A DNA stretch of 64,000 bases. Source: JBLHKS01 sp047620505 (lineage in GTDB: Bacteria > Verrucomicrobiota > Verrucomicrobiia > Verrucomicrobiales > DEV007). Below are positions 53,252 through 62,635 of this stretch, piece by piece; within the stretch, counting starts at the first letter, position 1, and every line of letters begins with the position of its first letter. The notes beneath the pieces are model-generated. The model was not told the DNA's origin and made no database searches. It saw nothing but the letters and a program-made list of their open reading frames with translations. Made by a program: the position numbers and the translations under genes. The stretch lies in NCBI GenBank assembly GCA_047620505.1, contig JBLHKS010000011.1, forward strand, positions 9,500 through 73,499, written 5' to 3'.

Positions 53252-53617
53252 TTATTCGTCTTTGGCCGGTTTGATCACTTCGATCTTCACGGCTGCTACG
53301 CCGAGATCAAGGAGCCCAATTTCCTTCGCCGCCGCCTCGCTTAAATCGATGACTCTGCCTTTTTTGGCCAGACAGCGATCATTGATTCGAACTTCGACCC
53401 ACTTCTTAGATTTGACGACGGTCACTCGTACCTCCGTCCCAAACGGCAAGTTGTGATGAGCCGCGGTCAGCTTATTTTTATCGTAAACTTCTCCGCTAGC
53501 CGTTTTCCGACCGTGAAGGTCATTCGAATAATAAGCGGCTTTTCCCTCCTCAGCAGCTGCTGAGAAAAGGGAACCAAGGAAAGCCGCGATGAAGAGAGGG
53601 AGGAATCGCGATTGCAT
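53252..53617 (-). CDS. rlpA: RlpA-like double-psi beta-barrel protein
   Basis: 121 residues with a signal peptide (MQSRFLPLFIAAFLGSLFSA). The double-psi barrel contains AAYYSNDLHGRKTASGEVYD, LPFGTEVRVTV and VRINDRC. RlpA is a septal lytic transglycosylase; this copy is short and lacks a SPOR domain. The palindrome at 53551 encodes the signal-peptide SAAAEEG. Confidence 0.88.
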   Translation of the reverse strand: MQSRFLPLFIAAFLGSLFSAAAEEGKAAYYSNDLHGRKTASGEVYDKNKLTAAHHNLPFGTEVRVTVVKSKKWVEVRINDRCLAKKGRVIDLSEAAAKEIGLLDLGVAAVKIEVIKPAKDE

Positions 53618-53780
53618 CCGGGTTTATACCAAAATCCAAGCTGAATGAAAAGGGAAGATCGATTGGAACGGCTTCACGGCGCTATCGCTCTTCTGCAGCT
53701 CGAACATTGAGTGAAATTCCGATTTCGCAGGCAAGGGGCGGAAGTAGAGTGGCCTCGATCAGAGGTCGGACACCGGATTC

Positions 53781-54452
53781 ATGAACTCAAGCAATCGCAT
53801 CCTCGCCAGCAGCTGCTGGCCCGTTCTAGCAGCCGTGCTGTGGTTCGGCGTGGGCGCTTTGTCGGCTGAAAATTCTGCCGGAGGGTCAGATTTTTCCCCG
53901 GAAACGGTCGGCTCAAGAGACTTCGAAAATCTGACGGCGAGTTCGCCTTTCACCCGTCCGTTAAACCTCGCTGAATCCTTGATTCTGGCCGGAGTGATCA
54001 AGATCGACGGTAGGCCGCTCGTGACGCTGATCGATCAAGAAACCAAGGAGGTCCACCTCGTCAGCGAAGAGCCGAATGACCGGGGCTGGAAGATTGTCGA
54101 GATCTCATCGATCGATAATCTCGAAGAGCTAACGGCGAAGATTTCGATTTCGGGTAGCGCGGTGACGACCCTTCAATTTGATCAAGATCGCGTCAAACCT
54201 CCGAGAGATCGCAAAGCCGCTTCAGGCGGTGGCCACAAAGATAACCGGGCCAAACCGACGGATGAAGAAAAGCGGAAATTTAGCGAACATGTCAGGGGTC
54301 GAATGGGAAAGATGAGCGAGGAGCAACGCAGACGAGTCGGTCATCTCATGCATGAAAAATCCAAAGCCAATCCAAAAATGAGCGACAGGCAGAAGGGCGA
54401 GCTTTTCGTCAAAATCCTCGATCACGTCGAGCGCGAAGGTAAAAAGCGCTGA
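53781..54452 (+). CDS. Exported protein of unknown function
   Basis: 223 residues with a signal-like N-terminus (NRILASSCWPVLAAVLWFGV), an acidic middle segment and a highly charged C-terminal third (RGRMGKMSEEQRRRVGHLMH). No family is recognised. The centre (LAESLILAGVIKIDGRPLVT) suggests a small beta domain. It is convergent with yggS. Confidence 0.62.
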   Translation: MNSSNRILASSCWPVLAAVLWFGVGALSAENSAGGSDFSPETVGSRDFENLTASSPFTRPLNLAESLILAGVIKIDGRPLVTLIDQETKEVHLVSEEPNDRGWKIVEISSIDNLEELTAKISISGSAVTTLQFDQDRVKPPRDRKAASGGGHKDNRAKPTDEEKRKFSEHVRGRMGKMSEEQRRRVGHLMHEKSKANPKMSDRQKGELFVKILDHVEREGKKR

Positions 54453-54459
54453 CCCGACC

Positions 54460-55152
54460 TCACTTTCGGGCTCCGAAAATCGCTGTCCCGACGCGAACGA
54501 CGGTCGAGCCTTCCTCGATCGCGACTTCGAAATCGTGGCTCATGCCCATCGATAAATCGTCGAAACGCAGCCCGCTCTCCGTCAGCAACTGCTCGCGAAA
54601 TTCACGCAGCTCAACGAACGATTTCCGCGCGTCTTCCGGATCTGCCATGAACGGAGGAATGATCATGAGCCCGCTGATTTCGAGCCGATCCAACCCTAAC
54701 AAAGCATCCAGATCGCGCCTGAGCGCCTGGCGCGTGAATCCGTGCTTCGTCGCTTCGTCCGCCAGATTCAGCTGGAGAAAAACGCGCGGGTACAGGCCTT
54801 CCTCAGCCGCGATCCGATTGACTTGCTCGGCGTTATCGAGGTTTTCGATCGTGTGGATCGTTCCAAACAAAGGAAGCGCCTTGCGGATCTTGTTTTTCTG
54901 AAGCGGGCCGATCAAATGCCAATCCAGATGATCTGAAAGCGCGGGAACTTTCGCGATGCCTTCTTGAACCCGATTTTCGCCAAACGCCGTCTGCCCGGCA
55001 TCGATCGCCAGCTGAATTAATTCGACCGGTTTCGTCTTGGAGACGGCCAAAAGTTGCACGTCCTCGCGCTTGCGGCCCGCCCGATCACAGGCGGCGGAAA
55101 TGCGCTCGTTTACGCGTTCGAGATTCTCAAAAATTGTGTCAGCGTCAGGCAT
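54460..55152 (-). CDS. YggS/PLPBP-family PLP homeostasis protein
   Basis: 230 residues, normal length. PLP-binding Lys39 in LLAVSKTKP, AFGENRVQE, HLIGPLQKNKIR and LSMGMSHDFEVAIEEGSTVV are family signatures. It binds PLP and regulates vitamin B6 and amino-acid pools. Divergent from the LysR gene across 57 bases. Confidence 0.95.
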   Translation of the reverse strand: MPDADTIFENLERVNERISAACDRAGRKREDVQLLAVSKTKPVELIQLAIDAGQTAFGENRVQEGIAKVPALSDHLDWHLIGPLQKNKIRKALPLFGTIHTIENLDNAEQVNRIAAEEGLYPRVFLQLNLADEATKHGFTRQALRRDLDALLGLDRLEISGLMIIPPFMADPEDARKSFVELREFREQLLTESGLRFDDLSMGMSHDFEVAIEEGSTVVRVGTAIFGARK

Positions 55153-55209
55153 GAGCAGAGCGAGTTGACCGTCTTAAACGGCGGGCGTATTCTCGCCGCT
55201 TCGCAACAA

Positions 55210-56100
55210 ATGCAAATCGAAACGCTCAGGCTATTTTGTGATCTGGTGGAGGCTGAAAGCTTTTCCACCGCAGCTGAGAAACATCACATCACTCAAGGTG
55301 CCGTCAGTCAGCGGATCGCCGCGCTGGAGAAGGAGCTGGAAGCAAAATTGCTCAATCGCCCGGGCCGAATCACGGTCACGCCCGCTGGCCAGCAGCTGCT
55401 GCGCTACGCCCACAAAATTCTCGAGACCTACGATGAATTCAGGGGGCGACTTCGACAGGTTGAAGAACTCGTAACTGGCGAGCTCCACATCGCTTCCGTC
55501 TACTCGATCGGCCTTCACGAGTTGCCGCCTTATTTAAAGTGGTTTCGCGATCACCATCCCGATGTGGACGTCAAAGTTAACTATCGAAGGTCTAACAAAG
55601 TTTACGCTGACGTGCTTGAGGGCCTCGCTGATATCGGCCTGGTCGCCTATCCGGAGAAACGGCCAGACATCGACGCGATGACTTTCTGGCAGGACGAATT
55701 TGTCGTCGTCTGCACGCCGGATCATCCGCTTGCGGCCCGAGAATCCATCACGCCTGATGATCTCAACAACGTAAGCTTCATTGCGTTCGAGCCTGACCTT
55801 CCGAGCCGCAAAGCGATCGACGCGATGTTCGCCCAATTCGGCGTCGTGGTAAATCAAGTGATGGAGTTAGACAACGTCGAGATGGTCAAGCGCGCCATGG
55901 AGATTGAAAACGCGGTTTCGATTCTCCCTCGGCGCACGGTCTACGCCGAGATCGAAGGAAGCAGGCTAATCCAGCTTGAACTGGATGCCCCAGGTGCCGA
56001 CCTTGCTCGGCCGCTTGGAATGATTTATCGCCAGGGCCGCGAGCTCACACCAGCGATGCGAGAATTCGTCGACCTCTTGCAGACGAAGCGATTGTTTTAG
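55210..56100 (+). CDS. LysR-family transcriptional regulator
   Basis: 296 residues from the ATG at 55210. HTH: METLRLFCDLVEAESFSTAA-like opening, HITQGAVSQRIAALEKELEA. The C-terminal effector-binding domain contains GELHIASVYSIGLHELPPY and DIGLVAYPEKRPDID. It resembles CysB/CysL-type activators, though the target is unknown. It precedes a sodium:solute symporter by 25 bases, so it may regulate that gene or yggS. Confidence 0.9.
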   Translation: MQIETLRLFCDLVEAESFSTAAEKHHITQGAVSQRIAALEKELEAKLLNRPGRITVTPAGQQLLRYAHKILETYDEFRGRLRQVEELVTGELHIASVYSIGLHELPPYLKWFRDHHPDVDVKVNYRRSNKVYADVLEGLADIGLVAYPEKRPDIDAMTFWQDEFVVVCTPDHPLAARESITPDDLNNVSFIAFEPDLPSRKAIDAMFAQFGVVVNQVMELDNVEMVKRAMEIENAVSILPRRTVYAEIEGSRLIQLELDAPGADLARPLGMIYRQGRELTPAMREFVDLLQTKRLF

Positions 56101-56125
56101 CCGAAAACGGGGCTTCAATCCATCC

Positions 56126-57664
56126 ATGTCGAAACTCGCCTGGCAGGACAACCTTGTCCTTCTTGTCTACATCGTTGGGATGATCGTGCTTGGAATCTGG
56201 CTCAGCCGGCGCAAGCGCAGCGACGACGAATACTTTCTCGCCGGCCGCAAAATGCCGTGGTTTGCCGTCGGGATCAGCGTGATCGCCTCGATCCTCTCGA
56301 GCGTCACCTACCTTTCGGAACCAGGCGAAATCTGGAAATCCGGCGTCACCCACATCAGCGGGAAGATGCTCGCGATCCCATTCGAGATGCTCTTCGTCTG
56401 GCTTGTCTGCATTCCGTTCTTGATGAAATTCCGCTTCACGTCGGTTTACGAATATCTGGAGAGCCGATTCGGTAACGGGGCCCGGCTTATGGGCGTGGTT
56501 TTGTTCGTCATGTTAGGAGTGCTCTGGATGGGCGTCGTCGTGCTCGTCACCTCGCGCGTGCTGGCGCATGTCAGCGGTTTTCATCTGCTCACCGTCATCG
56601 GCGTGGTTGGAATCGTCGCGACGATTTACACAGTGTTAGGTGGTCTGCGAGCGGTGATCTGGACAGACGTAATCCAGGTTATTCTCCTCATCGGCGGCGG
56701 GCTCTTCACCATCGGATTCGTGATCTACTCGACTGGAACCTGGATCCCGGATTGGTTCGCGACCTCCACGGCTTACCTCAAAGAAAAAGGCGGAGCGATC
56801 CCAACGTTCGACCTTGATCCGTTCACCCGCGCAACGGTCGTCACGGTCGCGATCAACATGTTGGTCTGGCACGTCTGCACGCATCTTTCTAACCAGATGA
56901 CCGTCCAGCGCTACTTCAGCACCTCAGATCCGCGCGCCGCTCGTCGCAGTTTCCTCGTCGGCTCGCTGTTCGGCGTTGGCATCAATCTCATGCTGATGAC
57001 CGCCGGATTGGCCCTGCTCTACTTCTACTACGGCCAGCAGGTGCCAGTCGACATCGAACTCGATTCTGAGAAACCAAACTACTCGCTGATCTTTCCCAGT
57101 TTCGCCATCAGCCGCCTTCCACCGGGACTTGGCGGAGCAATCCTCGCCGCGCTTCTCGCCGCAGCGATGTCGAGCATCGACTCTGGTGTCAACTCGATCG
57201 CAACCGTCCTCTCGGTCGAGCACCGAAAGCGCCGCCCGTCGTCCGAGAAAAATCACGTCAAATTCGCGATGACCCTCACCCTCTTTGCCGGAATTTTCAT
57301 CACTGGCGTCGCCGTCCTTTTGACCCAGCTGCCGAGTGACTGGGGCATCATCGATCTCCTGCCGCGCACCTTCAACGCAATCACCGCGCCGCTCGGCGGG
57401 CTGTTTCTAATTGGGATGTTCGTTAGGCGAGCTGGCCAAACCCAGGCGCTAACTGGAACGCTTTGCGGGTTGCTAACCAGCGTTGCAATCGGCTACTCAC
57501 GCGAGCTGGGACTGACTGAAAAGAGTCTCAGCTTCACGCTGATCATGCCAAGCGCGCTGATCGTGACAGTTGGCGTGGCTTGGATCATCAGCCGGTTTGG
57601 CCCGCCACCGAAAGGCGCGTTAGGCGGGCTGACGTGGCGGACTCGGAATGAACCGGTCGAGTGA
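56126..57664 (+). CDS. Sodium:solute symporter (SSS family)
   Basis: 512 residues with about 13 hydrophobic helices. SSS signatures include DEYFLAGRKMPWFAVGISV, YTVLGGLRAVIWTDVIQVIL and AAMSSIDSGVNSIATVLSVE. It imports a solute with sodium; substrate not predictable, though sugars, sialic acid or amino acids are common. Confidence 0.93.
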   Translation: MSKLAWQDNLVLLVYIVGMIVLGIWLSRRKRSDDEYFLAGRKMPWFAVGISVIASILSSVTYLSEPGEIWKSGVTHISGKMLAIPFEMLFVWLVCIPFLMKFRFTSVYEYLESRFGNGARLMGVVLFVMLGVLWMGVVVLVTSRVLAHVSGFHLLTVIGVVGIVATIYTVLGGLRAVIWTDVIQVILLIGGGLFTIGFVIYSTGTWIPDWFATSTAYLKEKGGAIPTFDLDPFTRATVVTVAINMLVWHVCTHLSNQMTVQRYFSTSDPRAARRSFLVGSLFGVGINLMLMTAGLALLYFYYGQQVPVDIELDSEKPNYSLIFPSFAISRLPPGLGGAILAALLAAAMSSIDSGVNSIATVLSVEHRKRRPSSEKNHVKFAMTLTLFAGIFITGVAVLLTQLPSDWGIIDLLPRTFNAITAPLGGLFLIGMFVRRAGQTQALTGTLCGLLTSVAIGYSRELGLTEKSLSFTLIMPSALIVTVGVAWIISRFGPPPKGALGGLTWRTRNEPVE

Positions 57665-57903
57665 ATGGACGATCACTTCTCCCGAGGCTTGACGCGGTCC
57701 CCGCGTTCTGAGAAGGAATACGTCGAATGACAAATACGGGGGCACGCTGGGATGCGCGCGGGCCCCAATCTTTATCACAGTTTTTCGCAGTTCCCACCAT
57801 CTCGGACGCGCGAGTGATGGACCCTGGCGGCGATTCGGGTTTGCCGCTAGCATTGCTGATCGCCCGATCGAAATCGTGCTTCCTCATTGAAAATTTGTTT
57901 AGC
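57665..57903. other. Intergenic region between symporter and decayed DUF1592 gene
   Basis: 239 bases without a supported gene. A small hairpin (acgcgg at 57692-57697, ccgcgt at 57701-57706) lies after the symporter stop, but it has no T run. Frames entering from the right are overhangs of the DUF1592 reverse frame. Nothing else was recognised. Confidence 0.5.
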
Positions 57904-60348
57904 CTATTTTGCCAGGAACACCTCGCTCTGGACGGCAAGGCGGATGAGATCGCGGAAGCGGAAGCCCTCGGGGGACTCGGCGTTGACGATCTCGTCGACC
58001 ACGCGTTGGTCGCCTACCGAGAGTTCCCGGCCAGCGCCGTATTCGAGCAGCTTGGTGAGCAGGCAGCGGGTGAAAATCTCGGGGCGCTCTTTGAGGTAGC
58101 GCTTGATCGAAGCGGGGCCGTCGAGAGCGGTTCCGTCGGGCATGGCGGCGGTGGCGTCGATCTGAGTTTTGTCGGCCGCGTAGTTGGTGCGCCAGCCTCC
58201 GATGGCGTCGTAGTTTTCGAGGGAGAGACCGAGCGGGTCGATGTCACGGTGGCACTTGGCGCAGGTTTCCAACTCGGTGTGGGCCTTGAGGGTTTCGCGA
58301 ACGCTGGTGGCTTTGCTAGTGTCAATATCGAGCGCGGGGACGTCCTTGGGCGGTGGCGGCGGATGTTGGCCGAAGTGGCCGAAGAGGTTCTCAAGCACCC
58401 AGACGCCGCGCAGAATCGGGGAAGACTCGACACCATCTCCGGTCACAGTGAGGACGCCGGGCAGGCCGAGGATGCCGCCACGATCGAGAACATGAGGCGG
58501 TAGATTTGGCGATTCGGTCAGGCTGACGCGCTCAGGCTCGGGCCAGGCCAGGCTCTGACGCCGGCGTGCGGCGACGGCTTCGAGGTTCTTGTCTCCCGTT
58601 GTTTCCATTCCCCAAACCACCCGCATCGCGCTGTTGGCGTAGGTGAAGTCGGAATCAACAAAGGTGGCAATCGGCAAGTTCTCTCGCACGATTTCGTCGA
58701 AAAACATCTCTGTCGAGCGCATGAAACCATGACGCAAGGTTGGATCCCATTGGTAGCGAACATCGCAAACGTTGATCACGGCGACCTCTCGATTTCCAAG
58801 CCATTGGCCGGTGAAATGCTTTACAAATCGTTGCGCTTTCGGATCGGCCAGTAGGCGCTCAGCCTGGGCGGCTAGTGTTTTAGATTCTGATAGTTTTCCA
58901 GCGGCGGCAAGATCGAGAAGTTCTCTATCTGGCAATGAACTCCAGAGAAAATAGGAGAGGCGCGAAGCGAGGGCGAAGTCATTGAGTTTCTCAGAATCCT
59001 CCGACTCTCGATACAGAAACGCGGGTGAGCAAAGCAAGCGCCGAATCGCATAGTGCCACGCAAATTCCGGCTTTCCGGTTTCCTCACCATGCTTCATAAC
59101 TACCGCGATCAGCTTATCCGATTCAGCATCCGTCAACGGGCGACGAAAGGCACGTTCAGCAAAAGGGAGAAGCTTCGCTTCCAGCTCGGCACGATCGAAT
59201 TTCGGCGGCCAGGTGCCGAAAAATTCTTCGACTCGGGGTGGGACGGCGACCGGACCTTCGATTTTCATCCCGCCAAGCTCAACGGTCGGATCGGGTCGTT
59301 TTTTGATGCTTTTGAGCGCACGATTGACTTGAGTTCGGTTTAAATCGCCCATGGGAAAGGCATCAGGCAAAAACCGGTTCGCACAGTATAGGTGAAACGT
59401 CTCGCCCGCTTCCAGCGGCACGTCGCATTCAATCCAAGTTGGCTCGCCAGCCGGAATTTCGACCTCGGCAACAAGCGTTGTATCCTCGATGCGGCGGCGC
59501 TTTGGCAATTCCGACTCGGTGGGATCAAAAGCGTGGAAGCTGAGCCGGAAAGGCTTTCCGTCGGCACCGGTTTCGGCCTGCGCATTAACCAGCAATCTCA
59601 CGCGGTAGACGCCAGATTCCGGCCCGACAAACAGGGGATCCCAAAGCGCACCTACCCAACCGGACATATTGAAGCCGGTGAATTTGAGAACTCCCTTCTT
59701 CGGTCCAAACCAACCCCTGACTCCATCGAAACCCATCGTTTCGGTGGTGAGGTCTGATGTGTAAGAAATCGATCTCGGTAAAGGTACAAAACGATCCGCA
59801 ATATTCGTCGCCGATTCGTGATAGGCATCGATCACGGACGGAGAGAGAAATAATCCTTCCGGCATCGTATCAAACTCTGTGTCTGCAACATCTTCAGGAA
59901 ACGAGAGCGGCAGGTTGATCATGCGGAAACCAAAGAGATCGCGTACCGTGTTTAGATATTCGACCCGGTTGAGGCGACGCACTGGCGTGCCACCCGGTTT
60001 GGCGTTTTAGGCAGCTTCGGAAAAAGACGTGTCGAGCGCCGCGAGGAAGGCTTCGCGGCCAGCAGCTGCTGGATGCTTTTTGGCCTTCTTTGGAGGCATG
60101 TCGCCGTCGACCACGTATTCCTGCACGAGTTCCCATCGCTCACGTGCTGTGGCCGCAGTCAGATCCCAAGGTAAGGTGTCGATGCGGAATTCGCCCTTCT
60201 GTTCTTCCGCGCCGTGACACTGTATACAGAATTCCTGCGTGAAGTTAGCGATGACCTGTGGAGTTTTCCCGCGCACAAGGGCGCAAAGGCACAAAGATAA
60301 GGTAAGAATCAGAAAGGCTTCGTGCCTTCGTGTCGTCGTGCGAAGTTT
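57904..60348 (-). pseudogene. DUF1587/1592/1588/1585 cytochrome-like gene interrupted by an in-frame TAA
   Basis: Homologue of the intact gene at 18612-21128. The N-terminal PSCyt1 part (FCIQCHGAEEQKGEFRID) ends LDTSFSEAA then TAA at 60007-60009; the same frame continues NAKPGGTPVRRLNRVEYLNT (DUF1587) and on to ETCAKCHRDIDPLGLSLENY and the DUF1585 end. No ATG, GTG or TTG suits the start after the upstream stop at 60348; the first codons look like an intergenic repeat. Either a nonsense mutation, readthrough, or a split gene. Decay is the simplest reading because its DUF1552 partner is also broken. Confidence 0.85.
60272..60342. repeat. Short modular repeat at the decayed DUF1592 start
   Basis: Two arms of degenerate repeats: gcgcaaaggcacaaagata near 60281-60299 and cttcgtgccttcgtgtcgtc at 60318-60337. 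Arrays of this kind (cgcaaag / cttcgtg units) are, to my recollection, widespread in Planctomycetota and Verrucomicrobiota genomes. Here they overlap the expected start of the DUF1592 reading frame. Confidence 0.45.
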
Positions 60349-61606
60349 TATAGCAGTGCTCCGTTGAGGTTCGACTTGCTCGAAGCGAATGATTCCATTT
60401 CGAAACCTAGTTGTTGTAGAACAGTGACGTAGAGATCGCAAGCCATCTCGTTCTTGTGCTCTTGTTCGGCGCCACATGAAACGTGGCGCTTGTGCATATA
60501 TCCGCCGCCGGCAATCATCAATGGATATTCCACCCGACGGTGCTTCGATGCATCCGCCATCGCGCTGCCGATGAGCAGAGTCGTGTTATCAAGCATACTA
60601 GAGCCATCGCTTTCGCGGGTTTCCTTCAGCGATTTCATAAAACGCGCCGCGCCCGTCATGTGAACCGTTTCAACCGCCACGAGCTCATCCACTTTGCTTT
60701 TTCTGTTTCCGTGATGTGAAAGACCATGGTAGCTCGCCGACATCAGACTATCGCCAAGTAGCAGTGCCGCGCCGCCAAGCGGGATGGTCAGGGAGAAGAC
60801 GCGACACGAATCATTCTTGATCGCCAACGCCATCAAATCCCACATCAAATCTTCGTTCTGTAACAACATGGACTCCGCCACAAGCTCACTCTCAGGAAGC
60901 GCGAAACCCGACTCGCGAGCTGGAAACGGCTTGTCGAGCCAATCGCGACGGCGGGCGAGCTTCTGTTCCACCTCGCGGACACCGGTGAGATATTCATTGA
61001 GTTTATCCCGATCACGACCACTACCTTTTCGCTCAGAATTCGCGCATCTTCGCTCACATCATCCAAGATACTACGACCCGATTCGAGCAAGTATTGCTGG
61101 CGTTCCAGATCCGCCGCTTTACCGCCGAAAATCTTACTGAACATGACACTGGGCCGAATGATTGGAGGCAACGGAATCCCATTTTCGTTGAGGGACATCG
61201 CCGCATTGTTACGAATCTCGCCGGCGCAAAGTTGGAGCGATTCGTATCGGGTTTCCGTCCCCATTTTCGGCGCGACCAGTTGGTCCAGCGAAACGCTTCC
61301 CAGAACCTGGCCAGTGAAAAGCGTGTAAACCAGAGCATGGCCATTGCCGGTTGGGCCTTTGTGATCCAGCCCTGAGATCGTGGTAAATTGGTCGCCAAGT
61401 CCCGCGTCATCGAACGGCTTGATGAGTCGCGCGCCTGTATTGTCCGCGAAGAAGTCTGGCTTGTACCAGCCCAGTTGCGTTCCGACGCAGACTAGGCGCT
61501 TGGGGGCCTTGGACGGCGTCTTCCCGGACGCGAGCGAAGGCAGGAACGGGAGGGCAAGGGTGGTGGACGCGGAGCGCAGAAAGGCTCGGCGAGTGGAGAG
61601 AGTCAT
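60348..61606 (-). pseudogene. DUF1552 (HXXSHH) gene disrupted by a frameshift
   Basis: Homologue of the gene at 17361-18608. It starts well: Tat-like MTLSTRRAFLRSASTTLALP and RLVCVGTQLGWYKPDFFA. Near 61015-61025 the frame shifts: the first frame runs LSEKVVVVIG and loses similarity, while the second frame resumes with GRDRDKLNEYLTGVREVEQK and holds the family motif SYHGLSHHGN. A single base change in length would restore a ~418-residue protein. It precedes the nonsense-bearing DUF1592 gene, so the whole pair appears inactivated. Confidence 0.88.
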
Positions 61607-61690
61607 GAGTGTTTCTTCTTTTTGGAACGAGGTTTCCGGGGCTGCTTTTCTTTGGGCAGTAGTGACGAGTCGACTACCAGGACCGAGCGA

Positions 61691-62635
61691 TTAGGCCGCT
61701 ACGGACTTGAGGACGGCTTGTCCCAACGCCATCCCAATGGGAGGCGGAACTGCGTTGCCTACTTGTTTTGCACAACTCCAAAGATCTCCCTTGAATTCAA
61801 AATCGTTTGGAAATCCCTGAAGAAGCGCTGCTTCTCTAACGGTAAGGGCGCGATCATACTGTGGATGTCCAAATCTGCCGTTCGAAAATGAAATACATTT
61901 GGTCGTCATTGTTGGCGCTGGGCTATCCCATGACATCCGTGAGTAGCTGTCGCTGAAGGACGTTCCAGAACGACGCGAATTCTCGCCTTCTCTAAGCTTT
62001 CTGATTCGCCTCAAATTTTCGTCGGACATTCTCAGTGATACGTGATTTGGAATTGACTCGGATTGGTCGGGCATGCCGCCAATAATGTCCTTCACGGTTC
62101 GAGTAGGTTTTCCAAAGCCGCTTGGTAGCTCGACTGGGACGCGTCCGGCGATAACTATCATTCTTTCACGTTTCTGTGCCAAACCAAAGTCAACTCCCTT
62201 GAGTATTCCATACTCGACAAAATAGCCAAGCCTCCGCAAGGTCGAAGTAACCAGCTTCCAGGCATCCGATCGTCGCCGAATTGCCGGAACGTTTTCAAAT
62301 ACCACAAAACCGGGTTGCACAACTTGAATCAATTTCATGTAAGCAGTCACCTCTGGGGAATTTGATCTAGGTTTTTTGTTCAGCCGACTAAACAGCTGAC
62401 ACGGAGGTCCGCCTGCAAGGACGAGATTGTGGGCGTCGGAAACTCGGTCTCTGATCAGTTCGGGTTCGATTTGTGTTATATCAGCTCTGATAAAGTCCGC
62501 ATCGGCAAAATTCGAGCGGTAGGTCAGCTCACATTTGGCGTCCATGTCCATAGCGAGCGAGACGGAAAACCCCGCACGCTTGAGTCCAAGGCTCAGACCT
62601 CCCGCCCCACAAAACAAATCGATACACTCAAGCAT
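61691..62635 (-). CDS. DNA (cytosine-5) methyltransferase
   Basis: 314 residues from the ATG at 62635, which gives MLECIDLFCGAGGLSLGL at motif I; an earlier ATG at 62671 is possible. Motif IV AGGPPCQLFS holds catalytic Cys79; motif VI is VFENVPAI; motif VIII AQKRERMIV; motif IX/TRD region RALTVREAALLQGFPNDFE; motif X QVGNAVPPP. It methylates C5 of cytosine in an unknown sequence. Its start overlaps the stop of the upstream ATPase gene by 8 bases, so the two are translationally coupled. Confidence 0.94.
   Translation of the reverse strand: MLECIDLFCGAGGLSLGLKRAGFSVSLAMDMDAKCELTYRSNFADADFIRADITQIEPELIRDRVSDAHNLVLAGGPPCQLFSRLNKKPRSNSPEVTAYMKLIQVVQPGFVVFENVPAIRRRSDAWKLVTSTLRRLGYFVEYGILKGVDFGLAQKRERMIVIAGRVPVELPSGFGKPTRTVKDIIGGMPDQSESIPNHVSLRMSDENLRRIRKLREGENSRRSGTSFSDSYSRMSWDSPAPTMTTKCISFSNGRFGHPQYDRALTVREAALLQGFPNDFEFKGDLWSCAKQVGNAVPPPIGMALGQAVLKSVAA

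Larger units (their letters stand above)
2241..60071. repeat. Iterated palindrome family AGCAGCTGCT (39 copies)
   Basis: Exact AGCAGCTGCT starts at 2242, 3770, 6198, 7105, 7947, 9010, 10924, 11642, 11933, 13214, 15017, 16001, 17429, 18653, 20030, 21384, 24457, 25623, 28490, 30052, 30791, 32000, 33803, 35432, 36235, 36997, 38755, 40176, 41886, 43611, 44251, 45211, 45819, 49232, 51061, 53552, 53808, 55391 and 60061. Twenty-five of these extend to CAGCAGCTGCTG, and many of those are flanked by CC and GG. Near-misses lie at 4993, 7323, 10674, 26922, 32921, 34540 and 54583. Copies occur inside genes of every type and in two intergenic gaps; none were seen after 60.1 kb. The function is unknown. 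Confidence 0.92.

Noticed and set aside
903..57626. Frequent CCTAAC/GTTAGG words
   Set aside because: About 20 were seen, but a non-palindromic hexamer should occur around 30 times on both strands, so there is no excess.
57692..57706. Hairpin after the symporter as terminator
   Set aside because: Stem is 6 bp and there is no T run.
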